Assembly: GCA_937973935.1 (NCBI GenBank)
Contig: CALJJF010000076.1
Coordinates: 1-9,610, forward strand
DNA: 9,610 nucleotides
Source: MKRK01 sp001896915
GTDB taxonomy: Bacteria > Bacillota > Clostridia > Oscillospirales > Acutalibacteraceae
Reading direction: 5' to 3'
In this document: positions 1 through 6,840 of the stretch, piece by piece
Layout: each line of letters begins with the position of its first letter
Position numbering within the stretch: position 1 is the stretch's first letter
Notes under the pieces: model-generated
Seen by the model: only the letters and a program-made list of their open reading frames with translations
Databases searched by the model: none
Told to the model about the DNA's origin: nothing
Position numbers and translations under genes: made by a program

Positions 1-531
1 TTTCTGATCTTTCTTAAGGAGGGCAAACGGGACCGCTTCAATGAATCCGTAAAAAATATTGACAAAAACGATGCCCATGTGATCCCCCGCGTTACCGCTC
101 TGGAGGAGTACAACAACACGGCAAGCGGCTTGAAAAATCTCTATTCCATTGTCACCTTTGCCATTCTCGTTGTCATTTCCTTTGCCGTTGCCAACACCTG
201 TTATGCCCAGTATTTTTCACGACGCAACGAGTTTGGGATGCTCATGGCAATCGGATACAAACGGATTGATATTCTGAAACGGGCTGCCGGCGAATTGGTG
301 TTTATCAATGTGCTTGCTTTTGTCAGCGGTGTGGTTCTCAGCTATGCTCTCGGGATATTGCTGAAATACACCATGTTTGACCCCAAGGGTCTTCCTTTTG
401 AGTATTTTGGCAGCATGAGTATTTTGCAAATCATTGTTTTGCCACTGGTCACCCTGGTGTTCGGCCTCATCCCATCCGCATTTATTTTGACAAAGATCGA
501 CCCGATTACCATAGTGGATAAATTTGAATAG
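1..531 (+). CDS. ABC transporter permease, FtsX/MacB type (3' part only)
   Basis: The reading frame is open from base 1, so the gene begins left of the window; 176 C-terminal residues are visible. After about 45 residues of extracytoplasmic domain come three hydrophobic segments at visible residues ~48-71, ~99-122 and ~140-162. The first is followed by a cytoplasmic loop reading RRNEFGMLMAIGYKRIDI, which is the FtsX-family coupling motif (normally close to 'ErrrEiGilrAiG'). This matches the last three membrane helices of a four-helix FtsX/MacB half-permease. The stop lies 6 bases before the first possible ATPase start and 15 before the preferred one, so the genes are co-transcribed. It probably pairs with the second permease at 1209. 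The internal GTG at 79 is not the real start, because the frame is open and protein-like upstream of it. The substrate cannot be read from the sequence. Confidence 0.88.
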   Translation, partial: FLIFLKEGKRDRFNESVKNIDKNDAHVIPRVTALEEYNNTASGLKNLYSIVTFAILVVISFAVANTCYAQYFSRRNEFGMLMAIGYKRIDILKRAAGELVFINVLAFVSGVVLSYALGILLKYTMFDPKGLPFEYFGSMSILQIIVLPLVTLVFGLIPSAFILTKIDPITIVDKFE

Positions 532-546
532 AGAGGTATGAAACTT

Positions 547-1212
547 ATGTTTACATTAAAAGATATCAATTTGGTTTATGACTTAGGCAAGGAAGAGTCC
601 ACCTATGCCCTGCGGGACGTGAACATTGTCTTTCCCGATAAAGGTCTGATCGGTATCATCGGTCCCTCCGGCAGCGGCAAAAGCTCCCTTATCAACATCA
701 TGTCCGGCTTAAAAACGCCCACCTCCGGCGAGGTTTTTTACGGAGACCAAAAAATTAACCAGCTATCAGCGGACAAACGGGCATCCTTGCGAAAATCACA
801 ATTCGGCATTGTTTTTCAGCGAGGCTATCTGGTGGATTATTTAAACGTGTGTGACAATGTTCTGGTCCCTGTCAACAATTCCACCGCCCCCTATAAGCAA
901 AAGGCAAAGGAGCTGCTCAAAAGCCTTGGCATCGGCGGACACGAAAACAAAAAGCCCTATAAGCTTTCCGGCGGTCAGCGTCAGCGGGTTTCCATTGCAC
1001 GAGGATTGATTGCAAGCCCCAAGGTGCTGTTTGCCGACGAGCCCACCGCCGCTCTCGACCATGCCTCCGCCCGTGAGGTAATGGAAATCCTGGCAGAATA
1101 TGCAAAAGAAAATCTGGTGCTTATTGTGACTCATGATATGAGCATACTGGACAACGCCGACCGGGTCATCAAAATCTGGGATGGCAGAATCGAAACGGAG
1201 GTATCGGCGTGA
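547..1212 (+). CDS. ABC transporter ATP-binding protein (MacB/LolD type)
   Basis: This is the ATPase that powers the flanking FtsX-like permeases on the cytoplasmic face of the membrane. All nucleotide-binding motifs are intact (numbering from the ATG at 538): Walker A GPSGSGKS at 42-49, Q-loop glutamine 94 (IVFQRG), signature LSGGQRQR at 143-150, Walker B VLFADEPTAALD at 163-174 with catalytic E168, and switch histidine in VTHD at ~199. The length of about 221-224 residues is normal for this export and mechanotransmission family. Two in-frame starts exist. ATG 538 lies one base after the GAGAGG ribosome site. ATG 547 has a 10-base spacer from it and gives MFTLKDINLVY, a usual family N-terminus, so I prefer 547. 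The gene overlaps the next permease by four bases (GTGA), implying translational coupling. Confidence 0.94.
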   Translation: MFTLKDINLVYDLGKEESTYALRDVNIVFPDKGLIGIIGPSGSGKSSLINIMSGLKTPTSGEVFYGDQKINQLSADKRASLRKSQFGIVFQRGYLVDYLNVCDNVLVPVNNSTAPYKQKAKELLKSLGIGGHENKKPYKLSGGQRQRVSIARGLIASPKVLFADEPTAALDHASAREVMEILAEYAKENLVLIVTHDMSILDNADRVIKIWDGRIETEVSA

Positions 1213-2315
1213 AACCGTTGTCAAATCTCAAGTTTCTGATTGGCAGCTTACGAAAGGTTATTCCCTTTGCCACAACCGTTTGCCTTGCTGTTACCCTGCT
1301 TTACCTTCTCTCCCTCATCAAAATCCAGCTGTTTGATCAGCTGGACAGTGCCAATTTAAATCTGATGAACCACACCGCTTATGTGGGCTCCGAGCTGAAG
1401 GGAATGTCACAAGCGGAGTTTGACGAACTGAGAAATAACCCATTGGTAGACAGAGTGATTCCTGTCACCGAGGATTATTTTATGGCCGAGCTTGTCTTAG
1501 GCAAGGGCACCAATACCAGCAACCAGATTTTTTATGTTTCAGAAGCGAACCTGAATAAAATGGTGGAGAACTATCGAATTAAACTAATCGATGGCACCCT
1601 GCCCAAAAACCGCAAGGAGGTTTTGCTCCACGAGGTCATTGCAAAGCAAAATCATATCAAGGCGGGAGACACCATCAAGCAGGGTGAAACCAACATAAAA
1701 CCCAAAACGGACATCAAAGTGACAGGTATCATCAAATCTGATGCCTATATCAACGTGGGGCTTGAAAGCGAAGAAAATCTGAACCCCGGAGCTAACAATG
1801 TGACTGCCATTGTGATTGCAAAAGCCGGTGGTCAGGAAGCACTCGACCACTTCTTAGAAACACAATATGCCAGCAAATACAATGTTAACACCGCCGTCAT
1901 CATCAAAGAGTTTATCCGTAATTCAATTTCCACCCTGAACGTGATGTTAATCCTCATTGGCGTCCTCATGGTGGTGGTAATCGGCGTTTTGTTAGGAAAC
2001 ATCAGCCTGATTTTATATGAAAACCGAAAAAAGGAATTCGAGCTGCTGCACGCCGTCGGTTATACCAAAAGGCGGCTGGGCTTTAAAATCCTTATCGAAA
2101 TGCTCTCTTGCAGCATGGTCGGCTATGTGCTCGGAATCCTTATCTCCATGACAGCCGCCTATGTCATCAATGTATGCTACTGGAGTGACAAGGGGCTTGA
2201 TATGCCTATCCTCAGCCCGGGCAGTATGCTGTCTGTTCTCATCCTTCCTGTCGCAGTCACCGCACTGAGCCTCTTCAACCCGCTGAAAATACTAAAATTC
2301 AGAGACATTCTATAA
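1209..2315 (+). CDS. ABC transporter permease, FtsX/MacB type (complete)
   Basis: This 368-residue permease starts at GTG 1209, overlapping the ATPase stop; GGAGG lies at about 1199-1203. Predicted layout: helix 1 at residues ~17-37, a ~200-residue extracytoplasmic MacB-like periplasmic core domain (including the family-like stretch LPKNRKEVLLHE at 131-142), then helices at ~241-269, ~297-322 and ~338-357. The loop after helix 2, ENRKKEFELLHAVGYTKRRL, is the FtsX coupling motif and aligns with the same loop in the partial permease at the left edge. The two permeases are therefore related and probably form a heterodimer on an ATPase homodimer. Four helices rule out a ten-helix BceB-type permease. 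The sequence does not show whether it exports a compound, extracts one from the membrane or transmits a mechanical signal. Confidence 0.9.
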   Translation: MKPLSNLKFLIGSLRKVIPFATTVCLAVTLLYLLSLIKIQLFDQLDSANLNLMNHTAYVGSELKGMSQAEFDELRNNPLVDRVIPVTEDYFMAELVLGKGTNTSNQIFYVSEANLNKMVENYRIKLIDGTLPKNRKEVLLHEVIAKQNHIKAGDTIKQGETNIKPKTDIKVTGIIKSDAYINVGLESEENLNPGANNVTAIVIAKAGGQEALDHFLETQYASKYNVNTAVIIKEFIRNSISTLNVMLILIGVLMVVVIGVLLGNISLILYENRKKEFELLHAVGYTKRRLGFKILIEMLSCSMVGYVLGILISMTAAYVINVCYWSDKGLDMPILSPGSMLSVLILPVAVTALSLFNPLKILKFRDIL

Positions 2316-2316
2316 C

Positions 2317-2352
2317 AAAAAGCCACCCCTTTTGCGGGTGGTTTTGCTGTTT
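2317..2352 (+). terminator. Intrinsic terminator of the ABC operon
   Basis: CCACCC (2323-2328) and GGGTGG (2336-2341) form a six-pair GC-rich stem around the loop CTTTTGC. AAAAAG precedes the stem and TTTTGCTGTTT follows it. It begins two bases after the permease stop, so transporter transcription should end here and the downstream regulator operon needs its own promoter. Confidence 0.85.
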
Positions 2353-2386
2353 AAAATGAAAATATGAATATATTTATAAGTTTATA

Positions 2387-2417
2387 TCGACTTTGACGCT
2401 GGGTCAAGTGATACAAT
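2387..2417 (+). promoter_or_regulatory. MerR-type promoter with operator in a 19-base spacer
   Basis: A -35 like TCGACT (2387-2392) and a -10 TACAAT (2412-2417) are separated by 19 bases instead of the normal 17. The spacer reads TTGACGCTGGGTCAAGTGA and contains the perfect inverted repeat TTGAC-N5-GTCAA (2393-2407). An over-long spacer holding a dyad is the known arrangement for promoters activated by MerR-family proteins, which twist the DNA to realign the two elements. No merR gene follows in this window. A 16-codon reading frame from ATG 2435 begins MEYK, which resembles a MerR-family N-terminus only in those residues and then departs, so it may be a remnant or chance. It could instead serve the regulator operon about 170 bases downstream. 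Confidence 0.55.
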
Positions 2418-2525
2418 GGATTTACCAAAGATGAATGGAATATAAGCAAGCGATACCAATCATCACAGAGTTTTCATTCCTGTAGAAACCATCTGTAAAT
2501 AACGGGTGGCTTTTCCTATGCAATA

Positions 2526-2534
2526 TGGTATAAT
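2526..2534 (+). promoter_or_regulatory. Extended -10 promoter for the response regulator operon
   Basis: TGGTATAAT contains a perfect TATAAT (2529-2534) preceded by the TG of an extended -10. The -35 position 17 bases upstream (GTGGCT, 2506-2511) matches the consensus poorly, which extended -10 promoters tolerate. Transcription would start near 2541 and leave a leader of about 58 bases before the regulator start. The rest of 2353-2598 shows no gene that I can support. Confidence 0.6.
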
Positions 2535-2598
2535 TTATAACACGACATAAAAAGTACAAATCTGTATGGTAAGTTATGGGCAGAAGGAGGCGGTGGGC

Positions 2599-3279
2599 TT
2601 GAATTATAAGCTGCTGGTCGGAGAAGATGATGACAGAATGCGCGAGATCATCTGCGATTATTTTTTGGCAAAGGGGTTTTGTGTAACCAAAGCAAAAAAC
2701 GGGTTGGAAGTGATTGAAAAAACAGAAACGGAAGCCTTTGACCTTGTGTTTCTGGATATCATGATGCCGCTGCTGGACGGGTATGGAGCATGCCAAAAAA
2801 TCCGAAGCCACAACGAAGTGCCGATTGGTTTCATCACTGCCAAAGCAGAGGAAGATGACAGCTTGGTGGGGTATATGCTGGGTGCGGACGATTACAGTAC
2901 AAAGCCCTTTTCCTTTGCTCTTCTATATGCCAAGGCCATGGCACTCATCAACCGCACCAAAGGCAAAATCATCAACCAATCGGAAATCAAAATCGGAAGC
3001 ATCATGGTGCAAACTCTGACCAGAACCGTTACCGTCAACGAACGGATAGCCGAGCTTTCGCCAAAGGAATACGACCTTCTTCTCTGCCTCATGGAAAACA
3101 AAAACAGAATTCTTTCCAGAGATCAAATCATCCAAAAGCTATGGGGATATGACTTTGACGGCTACGACCGGGCGGTGGATACCCATATCAAAAAGCTGCG
3201 CGCCAAGCTGGGCGACAAGGCCAAATGCATTCGCACAGTTTTTAAGGCCGGTTATCAGTTTGTGGAGGACAGGGCATGA
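2599..3279 (+). CDS. Two-component response regulator, OmpR/PhoB family
   Basis: This is a cytoplasmic DNA-binding regulator, activated by phosphotransfer from the kinases encoded next to it. I place the start at TTG 2599, eight bases after a strong AAGGAGG (2584-2590), giving 226 residues; the upstream in-frame ATG at 2566 lies before that ribosome site and is less likely. Receiver domain (~1-115): acidic cluster EDDD at 9-12, phosphoacceptor D53 in FLDIMMP, switch threonine 80 (ITAK), and conserved lysine 102 in KPF. The C-terminal winged helix (~125-225) carries the OmpR-type LSPKEYDLL, WGYDFDGYDRAVDTHIKKLRAKLG and FKAGYQF segments. The family usually binds direct repeats as a dimer. The stop overlaps the first kinase by ATGA. 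The flanking ABC operon and its own operon are natural candidate targets (inference). Confidence 0.95.
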   Translation: MNYKLLVGEDDDRMREIICDYFLAKGFCVTKAKNGLEVIEKTETEAFDLVFLDIMMPLLDGYGACQKIRSHNEVPIGFITAKAEEDDSLVGYMLGADDYSTKPFSFALLYAKAMALINRTKGKIINQSEIKIGSIMVQTLTRTVTVNERIAELSPKEYDLLLCLMENKNRILSRDQIIQKLWGYDFDGYDRAVDTHIKKLRAKLGDKAKCIRTVFKAGYQFVEDRA

Positions 3280-4976
3280 AAAAAATCCGTAAACAAAGCC
3301 GCCCAAGACTGAATATCATCCTTAAGACCTCCGTATTGTTTTTCATCTTCTATCTTGCCATGATGACGGTCATCACGCTGGTGAAAACAGAAACCGTAAG
3401 GAACCGTATGTCTGACACAGCTTTATTTTCCTCCTCCCTGCCCTATACTCTTTATGAAAACAAAAACGGCGTGGATCCAAATAATCCTTATTCCGCAAGG
3501 GGCAATTCAGTCCCTCAGATCCAAAAAAACATCAACACTATGATGCAGATATTATCGTATGACAATATTTATTTCAGAGCAACGCTTTATGATGAAAGCA
3601 ATAAGATCATAGCCAAATCGGGACACACTGTAATCTTTGATGACCAGAATGATATCATCAGCGAAGGCTATCATAACTTTTATCAGAAAAAGTGTGTGTT
3701 TCTTGGTGATCTGCTATCCATTGATGAAGTCAATATATACTTTTCGGGTTTGTCACAAAAAGCGGCAGACAGTATTTACGTGACAGGATATGAAGATGAA
3801 TATAGCATCAAACCCACCAAAATCGAGTTTGTTTCCCACAGTTTTGACCAAGAAACGGTGATTGCTTCAAAATCCTTCCGGGTTGAAGCAAAAAGCGGAT
3901 TAAAACCGGTGAATTACCGTCAGCTTGTCTCCATGCAGGTATTTCAGGAAAAATTAAATTCCGGTTACATGAGCCCTCTCACAAAAGCAATGAAAAGCCG
4001 GTTTGAATACTGTGACAGTATCAGCAAACCGACGCTGGATTCATGGAAAAAGACCGGCAAGACCGCAGTGAATTCTGTGAATAACAGTATTTTTATAAGG
4101 GATTACAGTGTTACCCAAAAAATTGAATCATTAAACGGAATGAACAACTGTTATCTCACTTATGGTTATGTCTATTATCCACTGGAGGAAGCAATGAAGC
4201 TGCTTGTTCCGGTGTATGGCTTTAGTTTCTTGTTTGTTGTGATTCTCATTTGTGTTCTTTCCTTTTTGCTGATTCGTTTTTTTCACAAACAGCAATTGCT
4301 GGAGAAAACCCGCAGAGAGCTTTCCGGAGCCATCGCCCATGAAATCAAGACACCACTGGGGATTATACGCAGCTTCAGCGAAGGGCTGAAGGAAAACATT
4401 AACACAGAGAAAAAAGATTATTATCTCCAAGTAATCATAGACGAAACCGAACGGCTGAACCTGATGCTGTTAAAGCTGTTGAATTTATCTAAATTGGAAC
4501 AAGAGGCCTATACCATTCGACCGGAATCGTTATCCCTGCAAGCAATGGCGGAACAAATTGCCTTACGATACGGTCCGCTCAGTGATGAAAAGGAAATCAC
4601 GGTAACCATCCACCGCGAGGGGGACGACACACTTTTTGCCGACCGCTTTGCCATGGAAACCGTCGTATCCAATTTCTTGTCCAACGCCGTAAAACACACA
4701 CCACAGGGGAAAAGCATCGCCATCACCATAGACACCGACGATGACATCATCACCTGCTCCGTGGAAAACGAGGGGGAACCCATTCCCATTTATGATATGT
4801 ATAAAATCTGGAACAGCTTTTTTAAGGGCGATGCGTCGAGAACAAGAACCGACAACAGCACCGGCATCGGGCTGACCATTGCCAAGCATTTTTTGGACCT
4901 GCACGGCGCCAAATATGACTGTGAAAACACCAAAACCGGCGTGAAAATCTGGTTTTCCATGAAGCGAAGCAAATGA
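3276..4976 (+). CDS. Sensor histidine kinase 1 (tandem paralogue)
   Basis: This 566-residue membrane kinase starts at ATG 3276, seven bases after GGAGG, overlapping the regulator stop. Layout: short basic N-terminus, helix ~14-37, an extracytoplasmic domain of about 270 residues (~38-305), helix ~309-336, then directly the HisKA domain with no room for a normal HAMP. The phosphoacceptor is H355 in AIAHEIKTPL. The ATPase domain shows the N-box NFLSNAVKHT (466-475), a G1-like region VENEGEPI (496-503) and G2 STGIGLTIAK (528-537). The sensor domain matches no family I recognise; it contains YFRATLYDE (99-107), VTGYEDEY (169-176), EYCD...KP..D.WK (244-258) and CYLTYGYVYYPLEE (292-305). These blocks recur in the next gene. 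Phosphotransfer to the adjacent regulator is expected. The ligand is unknown. Confidence 0.94.
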   Translation: MKKIRKQSRPRLNIILKTSVLFFIFYLAMMTVITLVKTETVRNRMSDTALFSSSLPYTLYENKNGVDPNNPYSARGNSVPQIQKNINTMMQILSYDNIYFRATLYDESNKIIAKSGHTVIFDDQNDIISEGYHNFYQKKCVFLGDLLSIDEVNIYFSGLSQKAADSIYVTGYEDEYSIKPTKIEFVSHSFDQETVIASKSFRVEAKSGLKPVNYRQLVSMQVFQEKLNSGYMSPLTKAMKSRFEYCDSISKPTLDSWKKTGKTAVNSVNNSIFIRDYSVTQKIESLNGMNNCYLTYGYVYYPLEEAMKLLVPVYGFSFLFVVILICVLSFLLIRFFHKQQLLEKTRRELSGAIAHEIKTPLGIIRSFSEGLKENINTEKKDYYLQVIIDETERLNLMLLKLLNLSKLEQEAYTIRPESLSLQAMAEQIALRYGPLSDEKEITVTIHREGDDTLFADRFAMETVVSNFLSNAVKHTPQGKSIAITIDTDDDIITCSVENEGEPIPIYDMYKIWNSFFKGDASRTRTDNSTGIGLTIAKHFLDLHGAKYDCENTKTGVKIWFSMKRSK

Positions 4977-5006
4977 TATGACAAGTAGGAGGGCAGGCGG
5001 ATAGGT

Positions 5007-6716
5007 TTGAAAAAAACGAAAAAGCAAAACCACCCGAAACTAAATATTGTTATCAGAACCACTTGTGTGCTTTTCGCGTTTTATCTTGTAATGAGGACGG
5101 TGATCAGCGTTGTGCAGGCAGAAAGCCAGCGGGACAAAATGAGAACGCTAGTGACTGATGCTTTAAATGAAACTAAAATACCGGAAAACGGCAGCAGCTA
5201 TTTAGAAAAAAAATATAATCTTGTCAGCGACCCTTATTTTATAGAAAGCAGTATGCGCGCAAATCTTTATCAAAATCTGAACGAATTGATGAAGAAATTA
5301 TCCCATGAACACATCTATTTCCGGGGCACACTTTATGACAGCAATCAAAATGTGATCGCCAAAACAGGCAATGCCTTGCATCTTATGGACACCATAAACA
5401 AAACAAACGAAGCAAATAACACCGATCAAATTCCTGTTTATAAATGCTTGCCCTTGGATAAATACATGACAACACAAGAAATCAACGACTTTTTCAAAAC
5501 CACACATTTGCAGGAAAGACAACCGGTCTACCTGACCGGCTATGATGGAGATTACATATATCCAACCAAGCTGGAGCTTGTCAAATATGCAAATTATCAG
5601 GTTAAGGTGATAAACACAAAAAACTTCACGCCCAAAAACATGGACAGCTATGAGCTTGTTGAATTCAAATCGTATGATACAGATGCCTATTTTGAACGGA
5701 TTGGCAGCGCCGGTGAAATTACACCGCTTATGAAAGGCCGCTATGAATACTGTGATGTGGTCGCAAAACCTGCGTTTGATTTCTGGAAAAACAAAGGCAA
5801 AGGTGAGAGTGTCAGTAAAACCTTTCAAGCTAACATCTTTAGGGAGGAAAAAGGTGAAGTAGACGGTTATCTCTCCGGACCAACCGCCTGTTATCTTTCC
5901 TACGGTTATGTCTATTACCCTCTTGAAGAAACCATACACAACCTCTTTTCCCTTTACATCCTTGGCTTTCTCTTTGTTCTGATATTAATCATGTTTCTTT
6001 CCGCCATGCTGATAAAAATCTATCACAAACAACAACAAATGGAACAGGCGAAGCGGGAGATGACGAGTGCTGTCGCTCATGAACTGAAAACACCGCTGGC
6101 GGTCATTCGGGGCTTTAGCGAAGGGCTGAAGGAGAACATCAACACAGATAAAAAGGATTATTATCTGGATGTGATCATGGACGAAACAGAACAGTTGGAT
6201 CAAATGATTCATAAGCTTTTGAACCTCTCAAAATTGGAGGCAAATGAGTATACCCTTCAAGCCGAGGAATTGTCATTACAAACAATAGCTGAAGATGTGG
6301 TGAATCGGTATAGGGCATGGATGGAAGAGAAAAAAATCACGGTAACTGTTTCTAGCGTCGAGGATGATTTCATACTTGCCGATCGATTTGCCATGATTAC
6401 GGTTTTGTCTAATTTCTTGTCCAATGCTGTGAAACATACACCAACGAGCAAAAAAATCACCATCAATATTGAACAAGACGGAGAACGTTTGATTTGTTCC
6501 GTGGAAAATGAAGGCGATAACATTCCCATTGATGATATGAATAAAATTTGGGACAGTTTTTATAAGGTTGAAACTGCAAGAACCAGAAACGGTGGAACAG
6601 GCGGCATTGGACTGACCATTGCCAAGTATTTTTTGGATCTGCACCACGCCAAATACGGCTGTGCCAACACCGAAGACGGCGTTGAAATCTGGTTTTCCAT
6701 GAAGAAACCATCATAA
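5007..6716 (+). CDS. Sensor histidine kinase 2 (tandem paralogue)
   Basis: This is a 569-residue paralogue of the preceding kinase, 30 bases downstream and in the same operon. It starts at TTG 5007: the resulting MKKTKKQNHPKLNI aligns with MKKIRKQSRPRLNI of kinase 1. Ribosome-site candidates are AGGAGGG (4987-4993, a long 14-base spacer) and AGGCGG (4995-5000, six bases), so initiation may be weak. Helices lie at ~14-37 and ~311-338, flanking an extracytoplasmic domain of ~270 residues. H358 (AVAHELKTPL), the N-box (469-478), G1 VENEGDNI (499-506) and G2 TGGIGLTIAK (531-540) are all present, so it should be active. The kinase halves agree at well over half of positions by eye. The sensor halves are much more divergent but keep the same landmark blocks, suggesting a related but different signal. 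Confidence 0.94.
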   Translation: MKKTKKQNHPKLNIVIRTTCVLFAFYLVMRTVISVVQAESQRDKMRTLVTDALNETKIPENGSSYLEKKYNLVSDPYFIESSMRANLYQNLNELMKKLSHEHIYFRGTLYDSNQNVIAKTGNALHLMDTINKTNEANNTDQIPVYKCLPLDKYMTTQEINDFFKTTHLQERQPVYLTGYDGDYIYPTKLELVKYANYQVKVINTKNFTPKNMDSYELVEFKSYDTDAYFERIGSAGEITPLMKGRYEYCDVVAKPAFDFWKNKGKGESVSKTFQANIFREEKGEVDGYLSGPTACYLSYGYVYYPLEETIHNLFSLYILGFLFVLILIMFLSAMLIKIYHKQQQMEQAKREMTSAVAHELKTPLAVIRGFSEGLKENINTDKKDYYLDVIMDETEQLDQMIHKLLNLSKLEANEYTLQAEELSLQTIAEDVVNRYRAWMEEKKITVTVSSVEDDFILADRFAMITVLSNFLSNAVKHTPTSKKITINIEQDGERLICSVENEGDNIPIDDMNKIWDSFYKVETARTRNGGTGGIGLTIAKYFLDLHHAKYGCANTEDGVEIWFSMKKPS

Positions 6717-6810
6717 TCAATATTTAAAACGTTTAAAACATACCCTGTTCTATTATCACCAACACACTCAAACGAATCGTGTTCTGATAGAAATCGATAC
6801 TTATATAAAA

Positions 6811-6840
6811 ACCGATGCACGGATGTCAGCGTGCATCGGT
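6811..6840 (-). terminator. dusB terminator, possibly bidirectional
   Basis: ACCGATGCACG (6811-6821) and CGTGCATCGGT (6830-6840) form a perfect 11-pair stem with an eight-base loop. Read on the minus strand it is followed by TTTTATATAA, a fair U-tract for dusB. Read on the plus strand it is followed by TTCTTGGTTTTC, so it may also stop the kinase operon. The dusB stop codon (6828-6826) lies in the loop, so the last four sense codons form one arm. I see no gene in 6717-6810. Confidence 0.8.

Larger units (their letters stand above)
3276..6716 (+). repeat. Tandem gene duplication of the kinase
   Basis: The two kinase genes are direct repeats at the DNA level in their 3' parts with a constant offset of 1740 bases. 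For example, CTGACCATTGCCAAG occurs at 4872-4886 and 6612-6626, and AAATCTGGTTTTCCATGAAG at 4945-4964 and 6685-6704. The sensor-coding parts have diverged much more than the kinase-coding parts. Confidence 0.85.

Noticed and set aside
2422..2811. 129-codon minus-strand frame spanning the regulator promoter region
   Set aside because: Mostly antisense to the receiver domain and overlapping the predicted promoters; no recognisable motif or ribosome site that I could support.
4563..5033. 156-codon minus-strand frame across the end of kinase 1
   Set aside because: It is opposite conserved HATPase sequence; the protein is low-complexity and shows no recognisable motif.
5298..5939. 213-codon open frame on the minus strand inside kinase 2
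   Set aside because: It lies antisense within a clear kinase sensor domain, its translation shows no family motif, and minus-strand open frames also occur opposite kinase 1; it is a shadow.
6723..6738. Near-palindrome TTTAAAACGTTTAAAA after the kinase operon
   Set aside because: AT-rich, imperfect, not followed by a T-tract and not placed for a promoter; no support as operator or terminator.
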